A DNA stretch of 43,840 bases, taken from contig JAIQFT010000061.1 in assembly GCA_020073185.1 (NCBI GenBank), positions 1 through 43,840 on the forward strand, written 5' to 3'. Below, piece after piece: positions 33,001-40,880 of this stretch (position 1 is the stretch's first letter; each line of letters starts with the position of its first letter). A model generated the notes under the pieces. It had not been told where the DNA came from. It saw only the letters and a program-made list of their open reading frames with translations, and did no database searches. This DNA comes from Terriglobia bacterium (GTDB lineage: Bacteria; Acidobacteriota; Terriglobia; Terriglobales; Acidobacteriaceae). The position numbers and the translations under genes were made by a program.

Positions 33001-33221
33001 GATACTCCCGATCCGCTGGCGCGATAGGAAAAATCGTGGCCGCGGCCGCGGGCTTCGATCTCGCGCAGCACCTGGGCATCGTTGGCGACCGAGTCGGGAA
33101 ACAGAATGCCCCAATCGTTGGGGCCGCGGTGAATCTCGGCGTCAAGCATCCGGAGTACCGCGGTTACTTCCTGCGATGTCACCGGCCCGGACAGTTTGAG
33201 GATTCCCGCGATGCCACACAT
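30027..33221 (-). CDS. fusion: asparagine synthase (AsnB type) + family 4 glycosyltransferase
   Basis: This is one uninterrupted 1064-residue reading frame. Residues 1 to about 620 are a class-II glutamine amidotransferase/asparagine synthetase: MCGIAGIL with catalytic Cys2, RLSILDLS, YNGEIYNF, and the synthetase motif SGGIDSSALVALAS. An Ala/Pro-rich linker of about 50 residues follows. The C-terminal 390 residues are a GT4 glycosyltransferase (LDAFGGIQTFNRSLVKAL; LLSVSRLHETEFYKRIDL; SLKEGFGIVFLEAMQYAKPCI). Both activities look intact. The enzyme could amidate and extend a sugar or glycan precursor; asparagine synthases are common in EPS loci, but this fusion is unusual. It is transcribed divergently from the Wzc-like gene. 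Confidence 0.85.
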   Translation of the reverse strand: MCGIAGILKLSGPVTSQEVTAVLRMLDAEIHRGPNDWGILFPDSVANDAQVLREIEARGRGHDFSYRASGSGVSAVLGTRRLSILDLSEKARMPMGSHDGRTWITYNGEIYNFRELRAELIGRGYSFRSESDTEVLLHGYEEWGEDLIPRLHGMFAFAVLRTGARPALLLAKDRFGIKPLYYFADDERLLFASEVRSLLASGLVPQRHDLEAMVRFLQLGSVPLPLTTVRGVCALPAAHLLATEDGKIRVRQYWDLGQCFRNRKEADKGEDRVLRLLTDSVRAHSVSDVPLGIFLSGGIDSSALVALASLAGQRPVKTVTLTFEEPEYDESLYARAVARKYGTQHGEVRLTQGDFFQELPRIFGAMDQPTVDGVNAYFVSKAAKALGLTVVFAGTGADEIFLGYQHLRQAASVGRISQVMARIPKPLRSRIVRTAYNVGIPYGRRERLTYLNRPTWENMYLLIRGLFAPQQIQQFLGITEREVRDLGLCIPASHQTPDTSFADFMVSLEFHHYLQNQLLKDTDFMSMSHSIEARVPYLDNCVVEYVLGVPARRRLQGHTPKPLLVKALGDRLPQSVWDRPKQGFSFPFGEWLRSDRGSLEADVQARRLFESHAVQELWAQFRQGRVHWSRPWALSVLTRAMEAEQPVAAARAAAVPAVSLRAPAEVAPASLPAPAPARSTGPGGMRRGALRAGQQHVLVLLTDLLDAFGGIQTFNRSLVKALDGIAVARRWPVELLVLNDRRRAHCESPYFDPEAVAYRSFQRNSTQFVSAAVRAASRATTAIIGHVNFCPVLPLMKVSATAVDFILVVHGIEVWKPLSLLQRWGVRQLNEVLTVSDFTRDEMRLHNQVNGLSFTTFPDTLDPFYGGADAGDARARLGLPAGRMLLSVSRLHETEFYKRIDLILESMPAVLKQAPDVFLVVVGEGRDRARLQRLAAQLRLDDRVRFTGRVSEEDLPLYYQACDVFVLPSLKEGFGIVFLEAMQYAKPCIGARAAAVPEVIVDGESGLLTAPGDARSLELAITALLSDEALRQAMGRAGLRRLETNFSFSAFRHRLEEVLCRPPA

Positions 33222-33385
33222 AGTTATTTAGTTAAGCACACCTTGCGCCGGGACAAGGATTGCACCCGATGGCTCGCTGCAGACCGGCAGCTTCTGAATC
33301 TATGATTGAGGCCACCCGCTACGCCACTCGCGCATCACATACAGAAAGTACCTGGGACAGATAGTACCTATGTTTGTTGCCGAAG

Positions 33386-33406
33386 AGGTGACATTTCGTG
33401 TCACCT
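33386..33406. promoter_or_regulatory. perfect palindrome in the divergent promoter region
   Basis: Arms AGGTGACA (33386-33393) and TGTCACCT (33399-33406) with a 5-bp centre form a perfect 8-bp inverted repeat. It lies 165 bp from the start of the fusion gene and 85 bp from the Wzc-like gene. It is a good dimeric-regulator operator candidate. Direct repeats AGTACCT (33348-33354, 33363-33369) lie beside it. Confidence 0.5.
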
Positions 33407-33490
33407 GACCAGGAAAGCTGCTACTATCGTCGTTCATAACAAAGCGGCCTACATTAATTTAATTGCTACCTGGGCCGTCAGGAGCGGTGG

Positions 33491-35770
33491 ATGGATCCGA
33501 GGCAGTTGACCTCAGGGAGCAGCGTACCCGCTCCCTACGAGCCGCAATCGGTTGAATTCCCAAGCATTCCCTTAACATCCGGTTATTACCCGTTCCAGCA
33601 GGAAGGTATTTCCGTTTGGGAATACCTGCGGACGCTGTACAAGCACCGCTGGTTGATCCTGGCTTCCCTGGTCATCATGGGAACGCTGGCGACCATCGCC
33701 ACCCTGAGGATGACGCCGATCTACGAGGCCTCGGGACGAATTGAGGTCAACAAGCCTGCCCAGAACATTCTTCCCTTTAAGGAGTCTGGCACTTACGGTG
33801 GCGGCGGGGACGACGACACGGTCGAAATCGAGACGCAGGTCAAGATTTTACAAAGTGACGCGCTGGCGGCGGACGTCGCCCGGCGGCTCTCTCCGACAGC
33901 GGCAGCTTATCTGGGCCTCAAAGGCACCCCGGGACTCGGCGCCGGTGAATACGTGAAACTCGATGTGACGCAGGCGGCGCGCTCGGCAGGCCGGATCAAG
34001 GGGGGATTGAGCGTAACCACGGTGCCGCGCACGCGGCTGGTGGAGATCCGTTATGCCAGCGCCAATCCGCAGGTGGCGGCGGAAGTCGTCAACACGATGA
34101 TCGACGCCTACATCGAACACAACATCCGCAGTCACTTCGAGTCCACGATGCAAGCCTCGGAGTGGCTCTCGAAGCAGCTCACCGACTTGCGGGTGAAGTC
34201 GGAAACGACGCAACAGAAGCTGGTGGATTACCAGAAGCAGAAGCAGATCGTCGGGGTTGACGAAAAACAGAACATCACGCTGAGCAAGCTCGACCAGTTG
34301 AACAAGGAACTGACGACTGCCGAAGCGGAACGGATCCAGAGGGAAGCCACCTACCGCATGACTCAGGCCGACGACCCGGAGCAGATCCACAACCTGGCCA
34401 AGAGCGCCGATTCCAACAGCCTGCTGATTGGGTTGAAGCAGCAGCAGGCAACGCTGAGGACGCACATCGCGCAGTTGCAGGTGCTGTACGGGCCGTCGCA
34501 CCCAAAGATGGTGGAGGCCCGCAACCAGTTGGCGGCGGTCGAAAGCTCCATCCAGACCGAGTTGAAGCGCAACGCGGCGCGGCTGAAAAGCGATTACGAA
34601 GTGGCCTTGCAGCGCGAGAGCATGCTGCGGCGGGAGTTCGAGAATCAAAAGTCTGAAGCCAACAAGCTCAACGAGGACGCGATTGAGTACACCATGCTCA
34701 AGCGCGACGCCGACACCAGCCGCCAGCTCTACGACGGCTTACTGCAGAAGCTGAAGGAAGCGCAGGTATCGGCGGGATTGAATTCCAGCAACGTGCGCAT
34801 TGTGGACGCCGCCGCGGTGCCCGCAAGCCCGTCGCGGCCGAACAAGCGGCTGAACATCATGCTGGGCCTGCTGCTGGGACTGGGGAGTGGCATCGGCCTG
34901 GCATTCCTGATCGAGTCCCTGGATACGACCGTCAGTTCGCCGGAAGAGGCGGAGTCGGCGGCCGCCCTGCCCTCGCTGGGCGTGATTCCGCTCAGCGCCC
35001 GCGCACCGGTACGCAAACTGCTGGCGCGCTCCAGCGGAGCGACGGCTGAGGCCGACAACGAGTCGCACATGATCGCGCACTTCCGGCCGCGCTCGCAGTC
35101 GGCAGAGGCCTACCGCGCTCTGCGCACTTCGCTGTTGCTCTCCGGCTCGGGCACGCCGCCCAAGACCATCGTTATCACCAGCCCGCTGCCGCAGGAGGGC
35201 AAGACCTCCACGGCGCTCAACAGCGCGGTAGTGCTGACGCAGATGGGCGCGCGCGTCCTGCTGGTGGATTGCGATCTCCGCCGTCCCAGCATTCACCGGG
35301 CGCTGGGCATGCCCAACCGCTCCGGGCTGAGCACGCTGCTGGCGACCGGCCAGGGCTTGGAGAACATCATCCTGAAGTCGCAGCAAATCCCGAATCTGTG
35401 GGCGGTGCCGGCGGGCCCGCCGCCGCCGCAGCCAGCGGAGCTGCTCTCGACCAAGTTTTTCCAGGATTGCCTAGCGAAATGGAAAGAGGAGTACGACCAC
35501 GTCATCATTGACACGCCGCCGGTGCTGTCGGTGACCGACGCGGTGGTGCTGTCCGTCTACGCCGATTCCGTGGTGTTGGTGGTGCGCTCCGACGTGACCA
35601 CCAAGAATGCGCTGCGGCAGGCGCGCGACCTGCTGTTGCAGGTGAATGCGCGTGTCACCGGCACGTTGCTGAACGGGGTGGACCTGACCTCGCCCGGGTC
35701 ATACTACTATTACTATTCGTACGGTTACGGGCAGAAGAACCGCTACTACAGCGAATCGCGGCATAGCTGA
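33491..35770 (+). CDS. polysaccharide co-polymerase / tyrosine autokinase (Wzc/GumC-BY-kinase)
   Basis: The 759-residue protein has a Wzz domain with a first membrane helix (WLILASLVIMGTLATIATL), a long periplasmic coiled coil, and a second helix (LNIMLGLLLGLGSGIGLAFLI). A cytoplasmic BY-kinase domain follows: SPLPQEGKTS (Walker A), VLLVDCDLRRP (A') and VIIDTPP (B). The C-terminus is a tyrosine cluster (YYYYYSYGYGQKNRYY), the autophosphorylation tail. It controls polymer length and export of an exopolysaccharide. An AGGAG ribosome site precedes the ATG at 33491. It heads the + strand export/polymerisation operon. Confidence 0.92.
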   Translation: MDPRQLTSGSSVPAPYEPQSVEFPSIPLTSGYYPFQQEGISVWEYLRTLYKHRWLILASLVIMGTLATIATLRMTPIYEASGRIEVNKPAQNILPFKESGTYGGGGDDDTVEIETQVKILQSDALAADVARRLSPTAAAYLGLKGTPGLGAGEYVKLDVTQAARSAGRIKGGLSVTTVPRTRLVEIRYASANPQVAAEVVNTMIDAYIEHNIRSHFESTMQASEWLSKQLTDLRVKSETTQQKLVDYQKQKQIVGVDEKQNITLSKLDQLNKELTTAEAERIQREATYRMTQADDPEQIHNLAKSADSNSLLIGLKQQQATLRTHIAQLQVLYGPSHPKMVEARNQLAAVESSIQTELKRNAARLKSDYEVALQRESMLRREFENQKSEANKLNEDAIEYTMLKRDADTSRQLYDGLLQKLKEAQVSAGLNSSNVRIVDAAAVPASPSRPNKRLNIMLGLLLGLGSGIGLAFLIESLDTTVSSPEEAESAAALPSLGVIPLSARAPVRKLLARSSGATAEADNESHMIAHFRPRSQSAEAYRALRTSLLLSGSGTPPKTIVITSPLPQEGKTSTALNSAVVLTQMGARVLLVDCDLRRPSIHRALGMPNRSGLSTLLATGQGLENIILKSQQIPNLWAVPAGPPPPQPAELLSTKFFQDCLAKWKEEYDHVIIDTPPVLSVTDAVVLSVYADSVVLVVRSDVTTKNALRQARDLLLQVNARVTGTLLNGVDLTSPGSYYYYYSYGYGQKNRYYSESRHS

Positions 35771-35820
35771 CGTTACCCGCGGGCCCTGCGCTGCTCGGAA
35801 CGCGCAGCCGCGAATTGTGC

Positions 35821-37101
35821 ATGCGCATCGAGCTGCATTCTGCGCGACGAAAGCTCCTGTTCGGCGCCCTTTGCCTCGGCCTGATCGCCGGGTACGTGTA
35901 TCGCGCCGGACGGAGTTACCTCGTCTCGCGCGCCGCCGACAGCACCGACCCGGAAGTGCTCGAGCGTGCCGTGCGCCTGGAACCGGGCAATGCGCAGGCG
36001 TGGTACCGGCTTGGGCGAGTGCGCTCGGTGTTCATGCAGGATGTTCCGGGGTCCATTCCTCTGTTGCAGCGGGCCCTTTCCCTCGATCCTCACCACGCAC
36101 GATACTGGCTCGACTTGGGCCTGGCATACCAATACACCGGCGATGCGGCGGCGCAGCGCAACGCGATTCATCAAGCCGTCCGCTACGATGCGCACGACCC
36201 CGACATCGCGTGGGAGGCGGGAAACTTTTATCTCGTGGCCGGGGACACCGACCGCGCCCTGTCGCTGTTTCACAACGCCCTGGAAGGCGACACCACGGGC
36301 AAGAATCTGGCGCGTGCCGTCTTGCTCAGCTTGCGGGCCACGAACAACGATTTCGTACGCGTGGTTGACCAGGTGCTGCCGCGGAATCCCTATTACTGTC
36401 TCCAGTTTGCAGAGCTGCTGACCGACGCGCGCCAGTACCAGGCCGCCGATATGGTGTGGTCACGCGCCGTCGGGCTGGGCAAGCACATCCCAATCCGCTT
36501 CGCCGCCAATTACCTGGCGAGCCTGGTGGAGCGCAACAACTCCGCCCGGGCGCGTTCGGCCTGGAACGACCTGGCCAAGCTGGACCCTGAACTTCAGCCG
36601 TACGCTTACTCCGCCGACAATCTGATCGTGAACGGCCGCTTCGAACACAACATCCTGAATGTCGGTTTCGACTGGCACTACACGGTCAGCGAGAACGTCA
36701 CTCTGGAGGTGGACAACTCCACCATTCACGGGGGAACGCATGCCTTGCTGATCACCTTCAACGGGCAGCCGGTGAGTGACCTCGGGCTGCGGCAAACCGT
36801 GCCGGTGGACGGGGACGAGTGTTACGAGTTCTCCGCGTTCCTGCGCACCAGCGAATTGGACAGCGTCGGCGGCCCGCGGTTCTCGCTGCAGGATGTGAAG
36901 ACGGCGCACGCTTACGTGCTCACCGAAGACATGACCGGTACCCACGGCTGGGAAGAGCGGCGGCAAACCTTCCGCACCGAACCCGGCACCCACTTCCTAG
37001 AATTGAAGATCGTGCGTAACAAGCCCGATACTGCGATCCGCGGCCGGGCATGGACCGACGATCTACGGCTGACGCGCGCCGCGCCGGAGGCATGCCGGTG
37101 A
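35821..37101 (+). CDS. TPR-repeat protein with C-terminal jelly-roll-like domain
   Basis: The 426-residue protein has an N-terminal membrane anchor (KLLFGALCLGLIAGYVYRAG) and about four TPR-like units, such as PEVLERAVRLEPGNAQAWYRLGR, IPLLQRALSLDPHHARYWLDLGLAYQ and DRALSLFHNALE. A C-terminal region of about 170 residues starts NLIVNGRFEHNILNVGFDW and resembles a carbohydrate-binding jelly roll. I infer a scaffold tethered to the inner membrane in polysaccharide export. The ATG at 35821 is preferred over the TTG at 35815. It overlaps the next gene by 4 bp when that gene starts at its GTG. Confidence 0.75.
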   Translation: MRIELHSARRKLLFGALCLGLIAGYVYRAGRSYLVSRAADSTDPEVLERAVRLEPGNAQAWYRLGRVRSVFMQDVPGSIPLLQRALSLDPHHARYWLDLGLAYQYTGDAAAQRNAIHQAVRYDAHDPDIAWEAGNFYLVAGDTDRALSLFHNALEGDTTGKNLARAVLLSLRATNNDFVRVVDQVLPRNPYYCLQFAELLTDARQYQAADMVWSRAVGLGKHIPIRFAANYLASLVERNNSARARSAWNDLAKLDPELQPYAYSADNLIVNGRFEHNILNVGFDWHYTVSENVTLEVDNSTIHGGTHALLITFNGQPVSDLGLRQTVPVDGDECYEFSAFLRTSELDSVGGPRFSLQDVKTAHAYVLTEDMTGTHGWEERRQTFRTEPGTHFLELKIVRNKPDTAIRGRAWTDDLRLTRAAPEACR

Positions 37102-38477
37102 AAACTCCGGTTTCCGTCGTTGTCCGTCACGCACCCTCGGGCCTGACTTGGCCGGATGCAAGCGATCGTGTCGAGTTGTGGGACAACCTGCTGTTGTTCG
37201 GCCTGGGATTGGTGCTGGGGTTCGCCGCGCTGGCGTTTGGCACGACAGAGCCGTGGTCGGAGTTCATCCTGGAGTGCGGCGCGGCCGCGTTGTTCCTGCT
37301 GTGGGCGGCCCGCCAGGTGGTGGGGGGCAAACTGGAACTGCGGCCCAGCCCGCTGTACTTCCCTACCCTCGCCTTCGCTCTGCTGGTTGCCGTGCAACTG
37401 GTGTTCGGGATCTCGGTTTACCGCTACGCGACCGTGCAGGAGAGCTTCCGCTACCTGGCGTACGGGCTGCTGATGTTTGTCGCCATCCAGAGCTTTCATA
37501 GCCGGCAGCAGATCCAGAGGTTTCTGTTCGGCATGAGCGTGTTTGGGTTTCTGCTGGCGGTGTTTGCCATCCTGCAGGACCTCACGTCAAACGGCAAGCT
37601 CTATTGGGTCCGGACGCCGACGGTCAAGGCGTGGGCGTACGGTCCTTACGCGAACCACAGCCACTGGGCGGGCCTGATGGAGTTGCTGACGCCGCTGCCG
37701 CTGGCGCTGATGATGCGGCAGCGCGCCACGCCGCCGCAGAAAGCGCTGCTTGGATTCGCCATCCTGATGATGGGAAGCACCATCTTCCTGTCGGGTTCGC
37801 GCGGAGGCATGATTTCGTTCGCCGTGCAGGTCGTATTTGGTGCGACCTTGATGTTGCTCCGTGGACGCTCCAGCGAGCGGCTTCGCGATCTCGCCATCCT
37901 GGCCGTCATCGGCGTGGCGTTTCTTACATGGTTGGGCGGCTCCCGGGTTTCGCAGCGCATCGAGAGCGCCTATACCGAGGGCGGAGCCACCATGAGCAAC
38001 ACGCTGGACGCGCGCTTCCGTTTGGCGCTGGACAAAGATACGTTCGCGATGGCCAAGGCGCGTCCCATCCTCGGTTGGGGGCTGAACTGCTTCCCCGCCG
38101 CGTTCCCGCAATTTCAGACGTTTTATACCGATCGTTTCGTCAACGCCGCGCACAACGATTTCCTGCAATTGCTGGCGGAGACGGGTGTGATCGGGTTCGC
38201 GATCATGCTATGGTTCCTGATCGGCATGTTCCGCTCGGCGCTGCGCCGCACCAGGCCGGCGGGATTTGTCTCCTCGGCAAAACTGTCGGCCCTGGTGGCA
38301 TGTGCCGGTGTGCTGGTGCATGGGCTGGTGGATTTTAACCTGCACGTAGCCGCCAATGCCGCGCTGTTCTATGTCTTGGCTGCGCTGGCGAGCGCTGAGG
38401 AGGTAGAGGGGGCGTCGCGCAACGTCGTCCGCCGCGAACAGGGCCCCGTGCTGGTTCATGACATCACGTTGAACTAG
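37098..38477 (+). CDS. O-antigen ligase/polymerase-like membrane protein (Wzy_C type)
   Basis: The 459-residue integral membrane protein has about 10-12 hydrophobic segments and the family loop WAYGPYANHSHWAGLMELLTPLPLAL. A later AHNDFLQLLAETGVIGF motif is also typical of O-antigen ligases. It would polymerise or transfer the glycan exported by this locus. The GTG at 37098 is 7 bp after GGAGG and overlaps the TPR gene stop as GTGA; an ATG at 37092 is too close to that site. Its 3' end overlaps the convergent nucleotidyltransferase gene by 4 bp. Confidence 0.83.
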   Translation: MKTPVSVVVRHAPSGLTWPDASDRVELWDNLLLFGLGLVLGFAALAFGTTEPWSEFILECGAAALFLLWAARQVVGGKLELRPSPLYFPTLAFALLVAVQLVFGISVYRYATVQESFRYLAYGLLMFVAIQSFHSRQQIQRFLFGMSVFGFLLAVFAILQDLTSNGKLYWVRTPTVKAWAYGPYANHSHWAGLMELLTPLPLALMMRQRATPPQKALLGFAILMMGSTIFLSGSRGGMISFAVQVVFGATLMLLRGRSSERLRDLAILAVIGVAFLTWLGGSRVSQRIESAYTEGGATMSNTLDARFRLALDKDTFAMAKARPILGWGLNCFPAAFPQFQTFYTDRFVNAAHNDFLQLLAETGVIGFAIMLWFLIGMFRSALRRTRPAGFVSSAKLSALVACAGVLVHGLVDFNLHVAANAALFYVLAALASAEEVEGASRNVVRREQGPVLVHDITLN

Positions 38478-39718
38478 TTTCGGCTTTGTTTGGGAATGGG
38501 GAGCAACCGGCGCGCCAAACGCGGCAGGTAGCGCATGGCGCGCGCGACTCGCACCAGCGGATACAGCCACGCAAGCGACCCTGGCAGCGAGACGCTGAGC
38601 CAGTCCGGCGGGCCGGGATTGAAGGCCAGCCGGAGCGCGATCAGGAGGACGTCGGACCAGCGCTCGCGACAGCGGAGCAGCAACAGGTTCTCAGCCAGCT
38701 TGTCAGCCGGCGCGTCGCCGGTATACAGCGACTGTGCCATGGCCTCAAGCAGAGGCGGCACGGCAGGGTCCCGCCGTACGGCGTCTGCTATGGCGGGTGG
38801 CAACTCCAGCTGCAATATGCGGGCGGCGAGCGCGACGGAAACCAGCACGATGCGGCGCACGCCTTCCCGTTGAGAAACGTCGAGTAAGTGCTGCGCGGCG
38901 GCGGCGCGCTCGCGCAGCAATAGCGCGACATCCACCAGCCAAAGGAGGCGGTACCAGAAATGCTTCGTGCCGTGAGCACACAACAGCAGGAACAGATCGT
39001 CAGGGGCGGGCACGGCGACCTGCCGCCCGGCGACGGTTACGCTCACGCTCGCGCGTTTCAAGTCCACGACGGGAAAATCGAGAGAAAAGTACTTGCGGAA
39101 GGGCGCCCAGTGGAGCTCGACCACAGTGCCCGATTCCCTTCCCACGAGCTGCCATTCAGATTGTGTACGTAGAAAAGCCGCGAAGAGTGACGGACGAAGC
39201 GGGAGCCGGTCGCTGTAGCCGGCGTTGTGCAAGGCTTCCAGCGCGCGCGACACATCGGCCGGCGCGACCAGGATGTCGAGGTCGCACGACTGGCGAAGCG
39301 TCACATTGCCGTACAGTAGCTGCGCCATGGCGGGACCTTTGTAGGCGAGGGCGTCAATCCCGCCAGCCTCGAGGACGCGCATGATGTCGAGAAGCTCCGC
39401 CGAGAGGCGCAGATTGTCCAGGGCGACCTGGCGCGCGCGCTGCCGAATGGCATCGACGGCGGGAGAGCCTATGCGGGCGTCTTGCTGGGCACGCGCCAGC
39501 AGCGGAAGGACTCCGTGCCGGTCGGCGACGGAAGCGAGGAAGGCCAGGTCGGGATAGGCCGCCAGTTCTCCGGCAGCTCCGCGGTTGCGGCCGGAAACAT
39601 ATTCGCCGCACATCAGGCCAAGCAAATCCACCGCGCGGCGGGCATTCTCCGCCGCATTCGCGGGCGGCAAACCAACCGTCGTGGTCGGACAAAAGGATTG
39701 TGCCGGGGGCAGGTTCAT
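38474..39718 (-). CDS. nucleotidyltransferase-like protein of RiPP/lasso loci
   Basis: The 414-residue protein has the pattern of the uncharacterised nucleotidyltransferase family found in RiPP and polysaccharide loci (PF14907-like): LAYKGPAMAQLLYGNVTLRQSCDLDILV with an Asp-x-Asp pair, then long helices. Such genes recur in paeninodin-type lasso clusters beside a kinase. The ATG at 39718 is chosen because the upstream sequence is not conserved. It is divergent from the FkbM-like gene, with 142 bp between them. A tailoring role for the lasso-like peptides is inference. Confidence 0.78.
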   Translation of the reverse strand: MNLPPAQSFCPTTTVGLPPANAAENARRAVDLLGLMCGEYVSGRNRGAAGELAAYPDLAFLASVADRHGVLPLLARAQQDARIGSPAVDAIRQRARQVALDNLRLSAELLDIMRVLEAGGIDALAYKGPAMAQLLYGNVTLRQSCDLDILVAPADVSRALEALHNAGYSDRLPLRPSLFAAFLRTQSEWQLVGRESGTVVELHWAPFRKYFSLDFPVVDLKRASVSVTVAGRQVAVPAPDDLFLLLCAHGTKHFWYRLLWLVDVALLLRERAAAAQHLLDVSQREGVRRIVLVSVALAARILQLELPPAIADAVRRDPAVPPLLEAMAQSLYTGDAPADKLAENLLLLRCRERWSDVLLIALRLAFNPGPPDWLSVSLPGSLAWLYPLVRVARAMRYLPRLARRLLPIPKQSRN

Positions 39719-39860
39719 GCGGACTGGGCGGCTCGATGCGCGTGTAAAATAAACTGAGAACAGCGACTCCGAAATTCTTTCCCCATATGCTTGTTGGCAT
39801 CTTAGCGCAGTTCGACTGGCGGGCGGCGGCTGTCTCTCCGGATTGCGTGACGAGGATCCA

Positions 39861-40874
39861 TTGAAATCTGCGTCCAGCAGCAATATCGCGGCAGAACACG
39901 CGCTGGCCATGGCCGGCGCCCATCCCGTGCTGCTGGAATTAGGTCCCAGAGGACGACCGGCGGCGATCTGGGACAACCTCGCGTCGCAGTCCACGTACAT
40001 CGGCGTGGGATACGAAGCCGAGCAGATGCGCGCTGCGTGCTCGCATTTTGCGGGCGTCCATCTGGTGAATGGGATCGTGGTACCGCAGACCATGCTTGTT
40101 CCCGGTACTTCGGTGACGTTTCACACTACACGGGATCCCTTATATTGCTGTGTTTTGGAGCCATCCAGCGGTTGCGCCGAGTATCTGGATGGTGCCGCGC
40201 GAAAAACGGGGCAATTGAGTTGTTCCCCAACCAGCGTCGATTCCGCCTTGCAGCGCTGTGGAGTGGATCGAGTCGATTGGTTCCATGTGTACGTAGGCGG
40301 TGTTGATCTGCGCCTGTTTACCAGCAGCAGCGAGCATTTGCAGGCACACGTGCTGGCGCTGGACACAGGCTTCGATATCGTGGATCTGTGGCCCGAGCCG
40401 GGATCGAGGCTCACGGCATTCGACGGCATCTTGGCGCGCGGTTTTTGGCTATCGCGGCTCAGCTCGCACGGGTTCGTCAGGATGCGCGCAGCCACGCTGG
40501 AGCGCCTCCGCCAGTCAGGCGCGGCGATCGATGAAGGGTTCCTGGAGCGCTGGCACCGGGTCTCCCCGGGTTGGCTGTTCGCCCGCTTCCTCAGGACGAT
40601 TGCGTTTCTCGCCGAGACCGATGCCGACCGCCACGACTATGTAAAGCTGTGGAGTTTTGCCCTGACCGACCAGCAATTCGGGTTCGCCGCCGATGTGGCG
40701 TGCGACTATGAGCGGCGGTTCGGCAGCGACCAGGTCAGCTCGGCCATGCTGGAAGAGGTGCGCCGGCGGTTCAAACTGCTTCCGCGCAAGCCGCCGCCGC
40801 TCGGCTTTCTACGACAAATGCTTCCCCACCCCATCAGAAGGCGCTTGCGCCGTTTGGTATTCGGAGATTCGTAG
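39861..40874 (+). CDS. FkbM-like methyltransferase-fold protein, degenerate motifs
   Basis: This protein of about 337 residues has a Rossmann-like N-terminal segment (VLLELGPRGRPAAIWDNLASQSTYIGVGYE) and the FkbM-type pattern SVDSALQRCGVDRVDWFHVYVGGVDLRLF, where classical members read KxDvEGxE. The SAM-binding glycine motif is weak, so catalysis is uncertain. It ends 6 bp before the lasso cyclase, so it is in the same operon. The start is uncertain: TTG at 39861 with GAGGA upstream, TTG at 39843, or ATG at 39909. The transglutaminase-like Cys/His/Asp pattern of a B2 protease is absent. Confidence 0.6.
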   Translation: MKSASSSNIAAEHALAMAGAHPVLLELGPRGRPAAIWDNLASQSTYIGVGYEAEQMRAACSHFAGVHLVNGIVVPQTMLVPGTSVTFHTTRDPLYCCVLEPSSGCAEYLDGAARKTGQLSCSPTSVDSALQRCGVDRVDWFHVYVGGVDLRLFTSSSEHLQAHVLALDTGFDIVDLWPEPGSRLTAFDGILARGFWLSRLSSHGFVRMRAATLERLRQSGAAIDEGFLERWHRVSPGWLFARFLRTIAFLAETDADRHDYVKLWSFALTDQQFGFAADVACDYERRFGSDQVSSAMLEEVRRRFKLLPRKPPPLGFLRQMLPHPIRRRLRRLVFGDS

Positions 40875-40880
40875 GGTTCC

